From NCBI GenBank assembly GCA_010094045.1, contig ML986647.1, positions 123,815-149,851 of the forward strand: a stretch of DNA of 26,037 bases. Reading direction: 5' to 3'. Origin of the DNA: Lojkania enalia (Eukaryota; Ascomycota; Dothideomycetes; Pleosporales). The notes below the pieces were generated by a model. It searched no databases and was not told the origin of the DNA. It saw only the letters and a program-made list of their open reading frames with translations. Shown here one piece after another: positions 1 through 11,199 of the stretch (position 1 is the stretch's first letter; every line of letters begins with the position of its first letter). Position numbers and translations under genes: made by a program.

Positions 1-256
1 GAAATCCTCTTATATCTAGATCTAGTATATACTAAATAATTACCCACTTCTCAGTCTTACTAAGCTTTATTAAATTAGGCTGGTAATCGCGTTATAGAGC
101 TATTTCTTACCTTTATATACTAAGTACACTTTAGGAGATATTATAGATTAATATAACGCGACGTATAGTTAGTATTATATTTTATTAAAGAGCTTAGAGT
201 ATAAGCTATATTTTAGCTTCTTTCTAAATTAATTCTGTAGTTATTAATTGTAGTAT
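1..256 (-). pseudogene. Fot1-like transposase, N-terminal fragment (family A copy 1)
   Basis: This is the first ~85 codons of a family A transposase, matching the full-length copy at 21626-23320. The start is placed at 254-256, now ATA, the RIP product of ATG, by alignment to the other copy. The fragment covers the N-terminal helix-turn-helix segment (remnant of a 'VSQST' recognition-helix motif) and the beginning of a second DNA-binding domain (remnant of 'TEEQVIIQYILDLD'). It runs off the left edge close to the conserved RGFPP motif. Several in-frame stops replace Gln, Arg or Trp codons. It is non-functional. Confidence 0.82.
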
Positions 257-295
257 AATATTATAAAGTATAATTATCGCGATTTTAGTAGGGTT

Positions 296-339
296 TTAGT
301 ATTATAATCAGCTTGTTTAGGTAATCAGCTCGCTTATAC
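296..339. repeat. Terminal inverted repeat of family A copy 1
   Basis: This 44-bp terminus is the reverse complement of the left ends of the other family A copies (21546-21589 and 25896-25939). It holds two copies of an AGCGAGCTGAT-type motif about 17 bp apart; the inner one is degraded here. The pair is a plausible bipartite transposase-binding site, which is an inference from position and repetition. Confidence 0.8.
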
Positions 340-341
340 TA

Positions 342-451
342 TATATTATCTCTATTCTTTACGCAATATTTTAATATTTATATATAGTATATAGTAATAG
401 AGTTAACTATTTAAAGTATAATTAATTAACTACGTATAAGCGTCTATAATA
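342..451 (+). repeat. Gypsy 5' LTR, truncated 3' portion
   Basis: About 110 bp match the end of the 3' LTR (about 11715-11826): both run from TATCTCTATTCTTT to GCGTCTATAATA. The rest of this LTR is displaced beyond the left edge by family A copy 1. Differences from the 3' LTR are almost all transitions. No clear tRNA primer-binding site is recognisable just downstream, probably because RIP destroyed it. Confidence 0.85.
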
Positions 452-480
452 TTATATTATATTATCTACTATTATATACT

Positions 481-1500
481 ATAGACGAGAATGCGCTTAT
501 TAATATATTTAAAGAGATCTAGGGTAAGTTAGACTCTTTATAGTAGAAGAATAAGATGCTAGTAGAGGCCTTAGTAATCTAAGAGAACTACTATTAGTTA
601 GACCTTAAAGCGATATAAAGGGAATTTAGTAGCCGCTAAATAGCTACTCTTCTACCAGCTACTAGTATATTAACAGTAATAGAACTATCACCCGCCCTTA
701 GCCTAATTTAGCCTACAACTCTAGCTTCTAAATAGATGCTTATATTAACTTCTAATCCGCCTAAGACTATATATAACCCGCATTTCTATTCTAACTACTT
801 ACCTAACCCTCTAATATTTTCTAGTAAATACTTAGAGCTTTTATACTTTATTAGAAAGCTCTACTATAAACTAGAAGAAAACGTTAACTAATACCTAACT
901 GAATATACCTACCTTCTATATATCTATTCCTACCTAGAATAAGACCTAGTAATATTAGTTAACCTATTAATAAATAAGAGTATTAACTCTATAGACAGCT
1001 TAGTTACCTTCTTAAAATCTACCTATAATAACTAGAATAAGGAGACTATAGTATAGAGTAAGCTAGAAACTTTAAAGCAAGGCTAAAGTAGGTTCCCTAC
1101 TTACTTTACTAAATTCCGACGCCTGATTGTAGATACTAAACTAAATAAGACCGGATAAATCGTATATCTCTAATATTCTCTCTCTAATAAGCTCCGCTGT
1201 ACTATAATTAGTATTATAATATCTAGTACTCTAAACAACTATACTAACCTAATTTCCCTATATAATACTAACCTATATTACCTACCCGGCAACTACCGTA
1301 AATAACTAAAGTATTATACTACTTACTAGAAGGACCTAAACGCTATAGAACTTAATACTTCTAGCTATATACTTATAAGCTCTAATAAATAAGAAAGGCG
1401 CTGTTGTAAAGAACGCTTTTATAAGTATAATAGTAAGAGATATATTTTACTAGAATGCAGCGCCCCTCTACTATTAATCTATTAAGGGTCTTAGAACTCT
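481..1500 (+). pseudogene. Gypsy Gag (RIP-degraded)
   Basis: This is the Gag polyprotein of the chromovirus, in the frame of position 481. The start is inferred at 481 (ATA, ex-ATG) because the downstream residues DENALINIFKEIQGKL read well in frame. A Retrotrans_gag-like region follows (about 820-1330: remnants 'KYLELLYFIRKLYYKLEENV' and 'LKSTYNN.NKET'). It ends in a basic, Cys-containing segment at 1396-1458 that looks like a degraded zinc knuckle: the last Cys, the His-to-Tyr change and one Cys-to-Tyr change fit, the others are unclear. The frame differs from pol by -1, consistent with a gag/pol frameshift design, although an indel cannot be excluded. Many TAG and TAA codons interrupt it. 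The 3' boundary is approximate. Confidence 0.75.
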
Positions 1501-4315
1501 ACTATACCCTATAGGTCCTACTCTTAATCCTCTAACTAATCCTCTAACTAATCCTTAATACGCTTATTATCCTATAAATAAAGCTATTATTCTTACTCCT
1601 AAATATAGCTAGTCTCGCTAATTAGAATATTATTAAAAGGTCTATTCTAGAAGTAAACCGCCTCTTAAAACTACGCCTATACTAAATCTCTATATACTTA
1701 TAGAACTAGCCTCTATAGAAATAGTTATAGAACTACTAGATTCTAGCTCCTTTTTTAATCTATTAAGACCTAGTCTAGTAAGATATTAATATTCTTATTA
1801 ATACTAGAGCTACTAGTTATAGTTATATCTATAGAGATTTTATATATACCCTAAAACTCTAAAAGATATAACTCCTATATAACTTATATCTAACTAGCTT
1901 TAATAGAGAAGTCCTCTATAGAAGGACTATCTTCTATTTAGTTATTCTAACCCTCTAATACCTAAACTATTTAGAGATAGTATATCTCTATATAACTATA
2001 TTAGAAAAATACTAGTTAATTCTAGGATAGCTATAGATATATAAGTATTATATAAACCTAGACTACAAGAATAAACAGCTAATCTTTACTACTAACTAAT
2101 ACCTAACTTAATACTTATAATCTACTAGTATTACTATCTACTAATAGGCTGTTTAAATAGTTATTAAAGACTATAAACTACCCGAACCTAATATAAAAGG
2201 AGATCCTAAAGCAACTAATTTACAACCTTTATATAGCCTAAAGCTTAGATAGTACCGTTTAAAGCTCCGCCTATTAAGTTATACTCGATATAATTACTAG
2301 CTACCTAAAATACTATACTAGTTAAAAGAATTTAAAACTAAAATCAACCTAATTTTAGACGAAAATTATAGCTAAAAGGATTTATCTAAGCCCGAATACC
2401 TAAAGTCTATACTATAGCTAGATATATATTATATAGGCGCTATAATACTAGTCTAACTCTCCTAGTAATTTAACTATAAAATCTTCGCTATATTAATAGC
2501 TAATATTAATAAGGCTTTAGCCCTAAAGATATATACTAACCCTATTACTAAAGTATCTAAAGAATACTATAATCTATTATCTATCTTCTTATATAAAGAT
2601 ATAGATAAGCTACTTAAATAATAACTATATAATTATAAGATTAAACTAGAGAATAGTAAGTAAGCTAGCTTTAGTCTACTCTATAAGATATTCTAGAATA
2701 AGTTATAGGTATTAAGGAAGTACCTTAATAAGAACTTGTCTAAAAGATTTATTAGAGTAAGCTTATTACTAGTAGCTACACCTATAATCTTTATAAAGAA
2801 ATCTAGAGGTAGTTTCTAATTCTACGTAAACTATAGAGCCCTAAATACTATTACTATTAAGAACTAATACCCGATTCTACTAATCTAAGAAATGTTAACC
2901 TAATTTAGTAAGGCTAAGTACTATATAAAACTTAATATTATTACTATATTTAATAAACTAAGAATTACTAAGGAAGACGAATAGAAGACTACCTTTTATA
3001 TACGCTATAGGCTGTTTAAATATCTAGTAATACCCTTTAACCTAGCTAATACTTTAAGTACGTTCTAGTACTTTATAAATAATATATTAAAACTATACTT
3101 TAATATATTCTATACTATCTATATTAATAATATTCTAATATTTAGTAAGAATCTGAAGGATTATAAGTAGTATATCTAGCTAGTTCTTAAAGCCTTAAGA
3201 GCGAATAATCTACAGCTTAATATAGATAAGTATAAGTTCTACTAGTTAGAAGTAACCTATCTAGGGTATATAATTACTATAGAAGAGATCTATATAGACC
3301 TAAAGAAGGTAGAAATAATTATTAACTAGAAATACTCTAAGAACGTAGAAGATATTTAAACTTTTATAAGTTTCGCAAACTTCTACTAACAATTTATTAG
3401 TAACTTCTTATAGAAAGTCTCCCCCTTAATAACCCTAACTAAAAAGAATACTCAATTTAACTAGAATAATAGCTGTTAATATTTCTTTAACCATCTAAAG
3501 GATACCTTTATTTCTATACCAATTCTCTAATACTTTAACCCTAAACTACTAATAGTAGTAGAAGCTAACGCGTCTAACTTTATAATAGCTAGTATACTAT
3601 CCTAGAGAGGCGCTAATAGTAAACTAAGATCTATTACCTACTTCTCTAAGCGTATAAACTCTGCTAAAAGCAACTATAAAATATATAATAAGAAACTACT
3701 CGCGATTATCTAATATTTTAAGTAATAGAGGCCCGGATTAGAAAGTACAGCATTTCCTATAGAAGTACTAAGCGTTTATAAGAACCTATAGTATTTTATA
3801 ATAATAAAGTAGTTAAGCTACTAATAGGCCTATTAGTTAGAATATCTATTAAGGTTTAACTTTAGTATTATATACCGATCTAGAAAACTTAGAGAGAAGT
3901 CTAATATCTTAACTTAAAGGTTATAAAACGAGCCTATATAAGAAGAGGCCTGTAGAAATTGTTAATAGATATTACTTCGTCCTAAACTATTCTAATAGAT
4001 AGAAGTAGGCTAATTAATTATAGAGATTATCGACGAAGAATACCTAAACGATAATCTAATCTAAGATATTCTAAAGTTACTAAGAAAAGAAATTTATTAA
4101 TCTAAGCTTCTAACTCTAGTTAACTATAAAGAGTATAACAACCGACTATACTACTAAAATTAACTTATAGTACTAGACTATAATAAGCTAAAGTTTAAGC
4201 TACTATAAGCCATCTACAACTTACCATCTAGTAGATACCTTAATTAAGAAAAGACCTTAGAACTACTCTAGCGCGAGTACTATTAGTTAAAGATATTTAA
4301 CTCAGTATAATAATA
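1500..4315 (+). pseudogene. Gypsy Pol, part 1: protease, RT, RNase H, integrase zinc region
   Basis: Read in the frame of position 1800. The protease active site DTGA appears as N-T-R-A at 1800-1811. The connection domain before RT is visible around 2580-2760. RT motifs follow at 2799-3140: remnants of 'KKSGGSLRFCVDYRALN' and of 'YGLFEYLVMPFGLANAPSTFQ', then the catalytic YIDD as Y-I-N-N at 3120-3131. RNase H appears about 3540-3840 ('VVEANASNF' for an original ETDAS-type motif). The integrase H2C2 zinc region begins near 4200 and is cut at 4315 by Copia-1; the reading resumes at 9975. The D-to-N changes at YIDD are exactly what RIP of TGATGA produces. It is non-functional. Confidence 0.9.
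4311..4315. repeat. Target-site duplication TAATA, left of Copia-1
   Basis: TAATA directly precedes the left LTR of Copia-1 and is repeated exactly at 9970-9974, directly after the right LTR. Joining the Gypsy sequence with one copy restores the integrase frame across the CxxC of its zinc-binding region. Confidence 0.92.
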
Positions 4316-4519
4316 TATTATAGAGATTTTCGGCTAGTCTACCAAGCTGTATTAGATATCGACGTACGATATCACGGTTAATATCACGCCGGATATTACG
4401 CTAGATATTAGCTAATATACCCCTTTTTTATATACATAAATATAGCCTGCTGGCTATCTTCAATCAAGCAGTTCAGCTTCTTATCTCCCTCCCTAAGACA
4501 AGATTCGCCTCTCACTATA
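4316..4519 (+). repeat. Copia-1 left (5') LTR
   Basis: This 204-bp LTR aligns without gaps to 9766-9969. It contains a 12-bp-periodic GATATC array (about 4355-4409, more degraded than in the right LTR). By position it should hold the element promoter and polyadenylation signal; TATATACATAAATA at about 4430 is a candidate TATA-type region, but I cannot confirm it. Confidence 0.93.
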
Positions 4520-4530
4520 GTTATAAGCCC
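4520..4530 (+). promoter_or_regulatory. Copia-1 primer-binding site (half-tRNA initiator Met type)
   Basis: GTTATAAGCCC starts at the first base after the 5' LTR. With one G restored (TA from TG by RIP) it reads GTTATGAGCCC, which is complementary to the anticodon arm GGGCTCATAAC of eukaryotic initiator tRNA-Met. Internal tRNA-iMet priming is known for Drosophila copia and related elements. Copia-2 has the same site at the same place, which supports the call. Confidence 0.8.
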
Positions 4531-4739
4531 GGTTACTGTACTAAAATAGCTGCAACTTAATTTATATATTACAATTAATATTACTCCTTTTTTATTTAGT
4601 ATTGTAATATCGCGATATTATTATTATTATCGTTTACCAACGATTTTTTTAGGCACTCAGCTATTAGAATTATATATAAATTCTATACTTTATAAGCCTA
4701 TTAACATACTGTATCGCGTTTAAGGCTATTTTATTCTCT

Positions 4740-7700
4740 AGTATTAATATATCCCAGTATATTTCTAGTATTACAACGGTTGTATACTCCTCTATAGCTA
4801 TATTTAAAAAGAAGATATTCAGTACCCCTAGCAATTAGGAGAATTAGCTTAAGCAGCGTAAATTAATAGCTAGCAGGCTAAGGGTATAGGAATATTTAGA
4901 TCTAAGCGTACCTTCTAAAGAGGTTAAAATCTATAGGCTAGAACCTCCCCTCCCTAATATAGGTGAGTTCCGGACCCTAAAGATAAATCCAGAAGGAGAA
5001 ATAGAAAGATACCCTTCTAGCAGAGTTATATATAAGGAGATAACCTTAATATAAACAACAGATTGGAACTAGGTAAGGAACTAGTATAACTGATAGAGGA
5101 AGGATTAGATTAAGATCGACGACGCTCTCCGTACTATATATAGCGATATCCTAATAATAATATTACCTTAATATAAAGTAATACTTAGCAATAATATAAC
5201 CAGCTATAAGATTCTTAGAATCTTACAGGAAAAGTTAGCACCTACTATCGAGTCGAGGGAGTAACTAATCTAGAAGAAATATTAAGCTCTCCTTAAGTAC
5301 CTAACTAATAGAGAGGTAGAGAAGTAGCTAAATTAGTAGAATCAGGTAATCTATTATACTAAGGCTGTTAGCTTAGCAGAAGTTTAGGGCCTTAGAGCAG
5401 AAAAGGATTTTCTTCTAACAGTTGCTAAGAAAGATAAGGTGTAGGCGCTAATCTATATAGTACTAATTAACGCTAAAAATAAGCTAGGTGAGATTAATTA
5501 ACTAATTCCTATAATTAAATAATTGGTATACCGATATACTAATTACTATAAATATTTTAATCTATAGAAGGCGCTTGGCTCGTTTACAGCTTTATAACGT
5601 CTATTAATTCCTTAAGTAAATTCTAATAGTACTACGCAGCAGCTTTAAGAAAAATCCGGTTTACAATCGCGTACTCTACCACCCTACTTCTATAAGAAGC
5701 AGTACTTTTAGAGTAATTGTAAGTACGTAAACAAATCGATTAGACTACTAAACTAGATACTAGATTAGGAAATACTAAAAGCCTAAGATAATATCTTAAA
5801 TAGAAATAACTAGGGGAAAAAGAATACCCTAAAGGCAAATATAGAAAAATATAAGAAGTTAAAATCCTTATTTAATAGTAAGGCCTCTATAAAGGCTGCT
5901 AGCTTCTAGGGAAATACCCAGGTAATTTAAAGAAGCAATTTTTCAGTAAGTACTACCCCTAAGAAAGAAGATACTAGTATCCTAAATTAGTAGATACTTA
6001 ATCTAAGTTCTAATATCTATATATACAACTCTAAGGCTTTTAGTTAGTAGACTACTCGAATAGTAAATTCTAAAGATAAAATCGCTGCGGGAGGTAGTAT
6101 ATACCCTATATTAGAATAGGGTACTGTTATAATTATAATTAATTCTCCTACAGGCCTAAGGGATATTAAGCTAATAGAAGTCGTTTACGTCCCTTAGTTA
6201 CTAACTAATATAATAGCCCTAATTAGAAATAGAGAATAGAGTATCCAGTTTAACTTAGGCAGAGATTACCTTTACTAGTATAATTACTATAATATCGTTT
6301 ATTATTTAGAGTTGTTTAATAGCTACTAGTTACTAGACGTAGATCTAGTAAAAAGGCCTCTACTCGATTTACTTTCTGGATATAAGACAGTCGCAGTAAT
6401 TAAGAAAAAGCTCTCCTATCGCTAGTAACTAATATAAATTATTTCTTCAGCTGAAGTGCACCGATTATTAAGCTACTTAGGTAGAGATTTAGTATTAGCC
6501 CTGCTTTAGGCAGCTAAGAGTATCTAGTTAAGCGATTAGGAAGTACTAGTATAGTAAGATTACTAGATATATATACAAGCGAAGTTATTACAGCAGATTA
6601 ACTGGTATAGTTAACTTTACCTAGCTACTAAACTATTTAAGAGAATTATAATTAATATTATATAACTTTAGAAGGACTGTAAAAGGTGCTATAATAGCGA
6701 GAGATACCTATTTTATGCAGTTAATCAGGTATTCTAGTAGTATAAGGGATTTACGATATACGATCGGTTGAAATCTACCCTTATAAAAGCCTTTAAAACA
6801 CTGTTAGCAAAAATTAAATAACAGTATAAAAGAAAGATCGTATATATCTATATAGATAATAACTTAAGCTTCTTAAAACTTATAGAAGTATTACTTAATT
6901 AAGAAATTATAATTAAAGCTCGCGCGCCTTGTATACCTAAGTAGAATAGTCTAGTAAAGTAAGTAGGATACTAAATTATAACCCGCGCGCGCGCTCTTAT
7001 AATAGAAGGCGATATCTCTAATAAATATACTAATAAATTAACTTATATAGTAATATACCTACTTAATAGGATGCTGATTATAAGCCTTCGATTTAAAACC
7101 CTATATAAGACTGTTTTTAGCTATAAACCGTCTCTTACTCACCTTTAAGTTATAGGATCGCGAGCGTACGTTTTAGATAAAACTCTATTAAGAGGCGATA
7201 AACTAGTATTATAGGTACTAATCGGGAAACTCTTATAATACAGGAGTATAAATATATACCGAGTACTAATTCTGAAACTAAAATAGGTATTTAATACTAG
7301 AGACGTTGTATTTAGCGATATTATATCTAGTAAGGAGGAGGAATATCTACTAAAAGAATCTCTAGAGAAGATTCTTTTTCAAATTAATAATATTAAGAGC
7401 TCTATTAATAGTAGTAATAATAAAACGATTAAAGTCGCAGAAGTAATCTACGAGGATCGGCTGCCTAATTAAGATATCTCTACTAAGTTAGTAGGCAATT
7501 TAATTAGTAAGAAGGCCTATTAGCAGGAGAATACTGTTTTTAAAGAATAAATCGACGATATTACTAGTAATTAGGGACTCCTAACGCTAGAATTAATACT
7601 AATACCAGTACTAAGAAATCAGGATACCCCTACAGTACTACTAGTAGATAGTAAGAATACTGCGTTTAGTAATAATTTACTATAAAGATAGCAACTATTA

Positions 7701-9569
7701 CCTCCTTATACTTCTATACCCTTAAAAAGAATAAATAATACCCCGCGGAGGGAAGAAATTAGTAGTTAAGTATTAAGAGATAATATAATCTAGGGAGGCA
7801 GATTTCTATACAACTACAGGCCGCTTTAGTTATACTTTACTACCTTCGCAGCACTATCTAATAGCGAGCTAATACCAGTAAATTATATAAAGGAAACTTG
7901 TACTATTAGAAAATATTATCGCAATTAGCTTCTGCTAGAACTAAAGTACTATAAGGATCTAAAGAATTACTCTTTTAGTACTAGCTTCTATAAGGCCTGT
8001 CGCGCTAAGTTATAGAAGTAGAAGGATATAGATACCTAGTAAAAAATAACAATCCTCTAAGACTCTACTAAAATTCTCCCAGTAATATAGGTATTCGCAT
8101 ATAAATTTGATGAGGACGGTTTCCTATATAAATTTAAGGCTAGATTAGTCGTATGCGGCGATCTGCAATCTTAATAGAGAGATACCTATACTACTATACT
8201 AGCCGCACAAATCTTTTACTTTCTAATATCGATTACAACTCATTTTAAACTTAATATATACCAGTTTAATATTGTTAACGCGTTTCTTAACTGCCGATTA
8301 GACAGGTTAATATATATCTATATACTAAAAGGTTTTATATATAAGTATAGAAAATATCTACAACTATAGAAAGCTATATATAGCTTTAAGGATGCTCCGA
8401 AACTTTAGTATTATAAGCTGGATAGAACTCTAAGGTAATTAGGCCTTAAAATAGTACTAGAAATATCTTGCTTATACGTAAATAACAAGCTAATTATCTT
8501 CTTTTATATTAATAATATCGTAATTCTAGTTTACCTATTAAATATCTCTACTAAGCAGAAATTTAAATTACAATTAAGTAATAAATACGAACTTCAATCC
8601 CTTAGAAATCTAAATTAGTTTCTAGGAGTTTGAGTCGTACGCGATATATAGCAGTATAAGACCTAGCTACTATAGAACTTATTTATTAATAAGGTAGCAG
8701 CGCGATTTAATATTACGGTTAATAAAAAGGCGCCGAGTACGCCTCTACACAAAAATATACTACTAGCCGCTATTAAGGAATCTTCTAATAGGATATCTTA
8801 CTACTAACAACTAATTAGTTGTCTAGCCTAGATTATAGTTTTTATACGCCCTAATATCGCGTAAGCACACTCGATGTTATTATAATACCTCTAGAACCCT
8901 AGCAATTATTATATTAATACTACCTTAAGGGTATAGCAATATCTAATTAGTACGAAGTACTTAGCAATTATAGCAACAGCTGATAATATATAAAACACCT
9001 CTACTATTAGCTAGAGTAGTAATACTGATTATATTAACCCCGTAGAGCAATTACTATTCTATAATATATCTAATACAGCCTTCGGCGATAATCCTGATAC
9101 TTATTAAAGTTCCTACAACTATATATTTCAACTTTTTAGGATACTAATCGATTAGAAAGCCTTAATTTAGTATATAGTTATAAAATCGACTACTAAGGTA
9201 GAATTATTAGTACTATTAGTCGCTGGATCAGAAATAGAGTAGTAGCAGAAGGCCTTTGCCTTGCTACACTTCTATATTAACACGTAACTAGTACTACTTT
9301 ATAATAATTAACAAACAGTAGATATCGTAAATAAGCTATCTAAGCGTCTTAATACCAAACTTCGCCATGTAGATATACACCAGTACTAGCTACGTTAAGA
9401 AGTAGCAGAGTAGAGACTTACAATTAGTTGGCAACTAATAAATCTAATACCAGCCGATAGCCTTACAAAAGTTCTACAGCCGCAACAATACTAAAGGTTT
9501 ATTAAACAACTGAAAATAGAAGATATTTCAGCCAGAATCGAATCTCAGGAATTTCTATCAGCTAAATAA
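4740..9569 (+). pseudogene. Copia-1 Gag-Pol polyprotein (RIP-degraded, single frame)
   Basis: One frame (that of 4803 and 8091) carries the whole polyprotein of about 1,600 codons. Gag lies at about 4800-5700 and ends in a Cys/His cluster near 5685-5725. Protease lies at about 5990-6230 ('NIHIC'-type remnant, then IAAGG and VVYVP). The GAG-pre-integrase region is near 6440-6560. The integrase core is at 6740-7100, with the copia hallmark PEQNGLAE degraded at about 6936-6960. RT starts at 8091 with a nearly intact stretch, VFAYKFDEDGFLYKF, followed by ARLVVCGDLQS. YIDD is Y-I-N-N at 8505-8516. RNase H ends with RHVDIHQY at 9363 and PADSLTKVL at about 9451. The terminal stop is 9567-9569. The start codon is uncertain. 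Dozens of TAG and TAA codons make it dead. Confidence 0.92.
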
Positions 9570-9750
9570 ATCGATTACTAATAAGAATCTTAGAGGGTAA
9601 TTAAAAATTAATTATAACTCACCCTATATTATATTAAATTAATATTTCTGCAAGCGTACTTAGCTCTACTACTAGTTACTCTATACAATTTACCTCTTTT
9701 AGTATAGTATCTACCTTCATTTTTTTCGACGCAGCTTCTCCTTCGCAGTT

Positions 9751-9765
9751 AAAGCTGGGGGGGTA
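9751..9765 (+). other. Copia-1 polypurine tract
   Basis: AAAGCTGGGGGGGTA lies immediately upstream of the right LTR, the place where plus-strand DNA synthesis is primed. The run of seven G is striking in AT-rich surroundings. Homopurine G tracts contain no CpA or TpG and so escape RIP. Confidence 0.85.
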
Positions 9766-9969
9766 TATTATAGGAATTTTCAGCTAGTCTACCGAGCTGT
9801 ATCAGATATCGACGTACGATATCACGGTCGATATCACGCCGGATATCACGCTAGATATTAGCTAATATACCCCTTTTTCATGTACATAAATATGGCCCGC
9901 TGGCCATCTTTAATCAAGCAGTTTAGCTCCTCATCTCCCTCCCTGAGATAAGATTCGCCTCTCACCACA
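9766..9969 (+). repeat. Copia-1 right (3') LTR with GATATC array
   Basis: The 204-bp partner of 4316-4519 is the better-preserved copy and still ends in CACCACA. It shows GATATC at 9805, 9818, 9830 and 9842 and GATATT at 9854, a spacing of 13, 12, 12 and 12 bp. Each unit is a palindromic hexamer followed by six GC-rich bases. This tandem array lies in the first third of the LTR, where U3 regulatory sites usually are. Confidence 0.94.
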
Positions 9970-9974
9970 TAATA
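9970..9974. repeat. Target-site duplication TAATA, right of Copia-1
   Basis: Exact repeat of 4311-4315. It marks the point where the Gypsy integrase frame resumes. Confidence 0.92.
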
Positions 9975-11199
9975 TATAGGCTATTATTATATATACTAAA
10001 GAAGTAAGACTTCTAGAGAGAAGTACTATAAATTACTAAAACTGTTGCCTATATCTAAATAAAAGTTTTAAAATATCTCTATAAACTTTATAACTAATAT
10101 ACTAGAATTAGAAGGTTGTACGAATATTATAGTAGTAGTTAATAGGCTTAATAAGTATAGACACCTAATACTATACACAAGAATCGAAGCTTCTAATATT
10201 ATTCAACTATTCTATCGCTATATATAGGTTTACTATAAACTACTATATACTATTACGTCTGACTGTAAGATATAGTTTATTTCTACCTTCTACTTAGAGC
10301 TTTATAAACAGCTACAAATTAATATATATATATTAACCAGCTTCTATCTAGAAACTAATAGCTAGATAGAGAATGCTAACGTAGTAATAGAACAAGTTCT
10401 CTAAGCCTATACTAGCTACAAATAAGATAACTAGATTAAATAGCTGCTAACAACATAGTTTAAAGCAAACAACACAGTATCCAAATTAATAAAAGTCTCT
10501 CTATTTCTAGCCTACTTTAGCTAGCACCCTTAAATAGGCTTCGAGCCGCCTATAAGGATCTATTAACCACTAAAACAGTCCCTAATAGCCTAGAAAACTA
10601 ATAGACTAGTTAATAAGATAAAGGATATTATAGAGTATATTAGAGAAGAACTTACCTAGGTATAAGTATTCTAATAAAAGTATACTAACCGTAAGTACGT
10701 ATTAGCCTCTAACTACTAGATTAGTAATCTAGTCTAGTTAGACGCTAGAAATATACGTATACGAAAACTGTTAAAAAAGTTTAACTAGAAGAATATAGGC
10801 CCTTATAAGGTTATTATAAAGGTATTCCTATATACTTATAAATTAAAGCTACCTAAATCGGCTAAAATATATCCTATATTCTATATATTACTATTATAGC
10901 TAGTATCTAAGTTGTCTAACTACTTATCTAGTTAATAAGTATATAACCCTAAACCTATTAAGATTAATAGAGAATTAGAATACCTCGTCGAGCGAATAGA
11001 AGACCTCTACTATAACTAATAAAAACGCGGGTACGAATATCTAGTTAAGTAGACTAGCTATTACGACCTAGAATAGTACCTAGCTAGTAACTTTACTAAG
11101 ATAACTATTATAAGATTACTACGCTAGAAACCTAAATAAATAAGATCTAAATATAATATTACGTCTGAATTCTTAATTAGGTGCTAGGGTCTAATTTAA
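9975..11199 (+). pseudogene. Gypsy Pol, part 2: integrase core and chromodomain
   Basis: This continues part 1 in the same frame once 5,659 bp are removed. The second half of the zinc region (Y-Y-I-Y, from CYIC) is at its start. The integrase core follows: 'GCTNIIVVVNRL' at 10114, 'TSDC' at about 10256, and a degraded HPETDGQTERVN-type motif at about 10340-10380. 'GPYKVIIKVF' at about 10798 and 'TYKLKLPKSAKIYP' at about 10840 are typical of the C-terminal domain. A chromodomain spans about 10972-11097 (ELEYLVERIEDL, then RGYEYLVK, then a degraded TGYHDPEW-type motif), which in chromoviruses directs integration to modified histones. The end is ambiguous: TAG at 11185 may be a former sense codon and TAA at 11197 is the next stop. 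Confidence 0.9.

Larger units (their letters stand above)
1..339 (-). mobile_element. Fot1/pogo-like DNA transposon family A, copy 1 (5' end only)
   Basis: This is the 5' terminal part of a Tc1/mariner-superfamily Fot1/pogo transposon whose 3' part lies left of the window. Bases 1-339 align with 23066-23403, the 5' end of the full-length copy, with mostly transition differences. The element ends at 339 with the inverted-repeat terminus CTCGCTTATAC, followed by TA at 340-341, as expected for an element that inserts at TA. To its right is LTR sequence of the Gypsy element, so this transposon inserted into that LTR. Family and orientation are secure because the full-length copy encodes a recognisable Fot1 transposase. 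Confidence 0.88.
4316..9969 (+). mobile_element. Copia-1: complete Ty1/Copia LTR retrotransposon inserted in the Gypsy integrase
   Basis: This 5,654-bp element has two 204-bp LTRs (4316-4519 and 9766-9969), a primer-binding site at the first LTR edge, one long gag-pol frame (about 4740-9569) and a polypurine tract before the second LTR. It is flanked by TAATA duplications. The domain order gag, protease, integrase, RT, RNase H defines Ty1/Copia (Pseudoviridae). LTR ends are now TA...TA or TA...CA, from TG...CA by RIP. The LTRs differ at about 21 sites by my count, all transitions. It is inactive because of many stops and the loss of both YIDD aspartates, but its boundaries are unusually clean. 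Confidence 0.96.

Noticed and set aside
491..4315. Plus-strand ATG at 491 as the start of a gene
   Set aside because: That frame closes within a few codons; the Gag reading is in the neighbouring frame starting at 481 with an ATA that was ATG.
6975..6995. CG-rich run as a CpG island or Z-DNA element
   Set aside because: It lies inside the Copia-1 integrase reading (Ala/Arg codons) and simply lacks CpA or TpG, so RIP left it alone.
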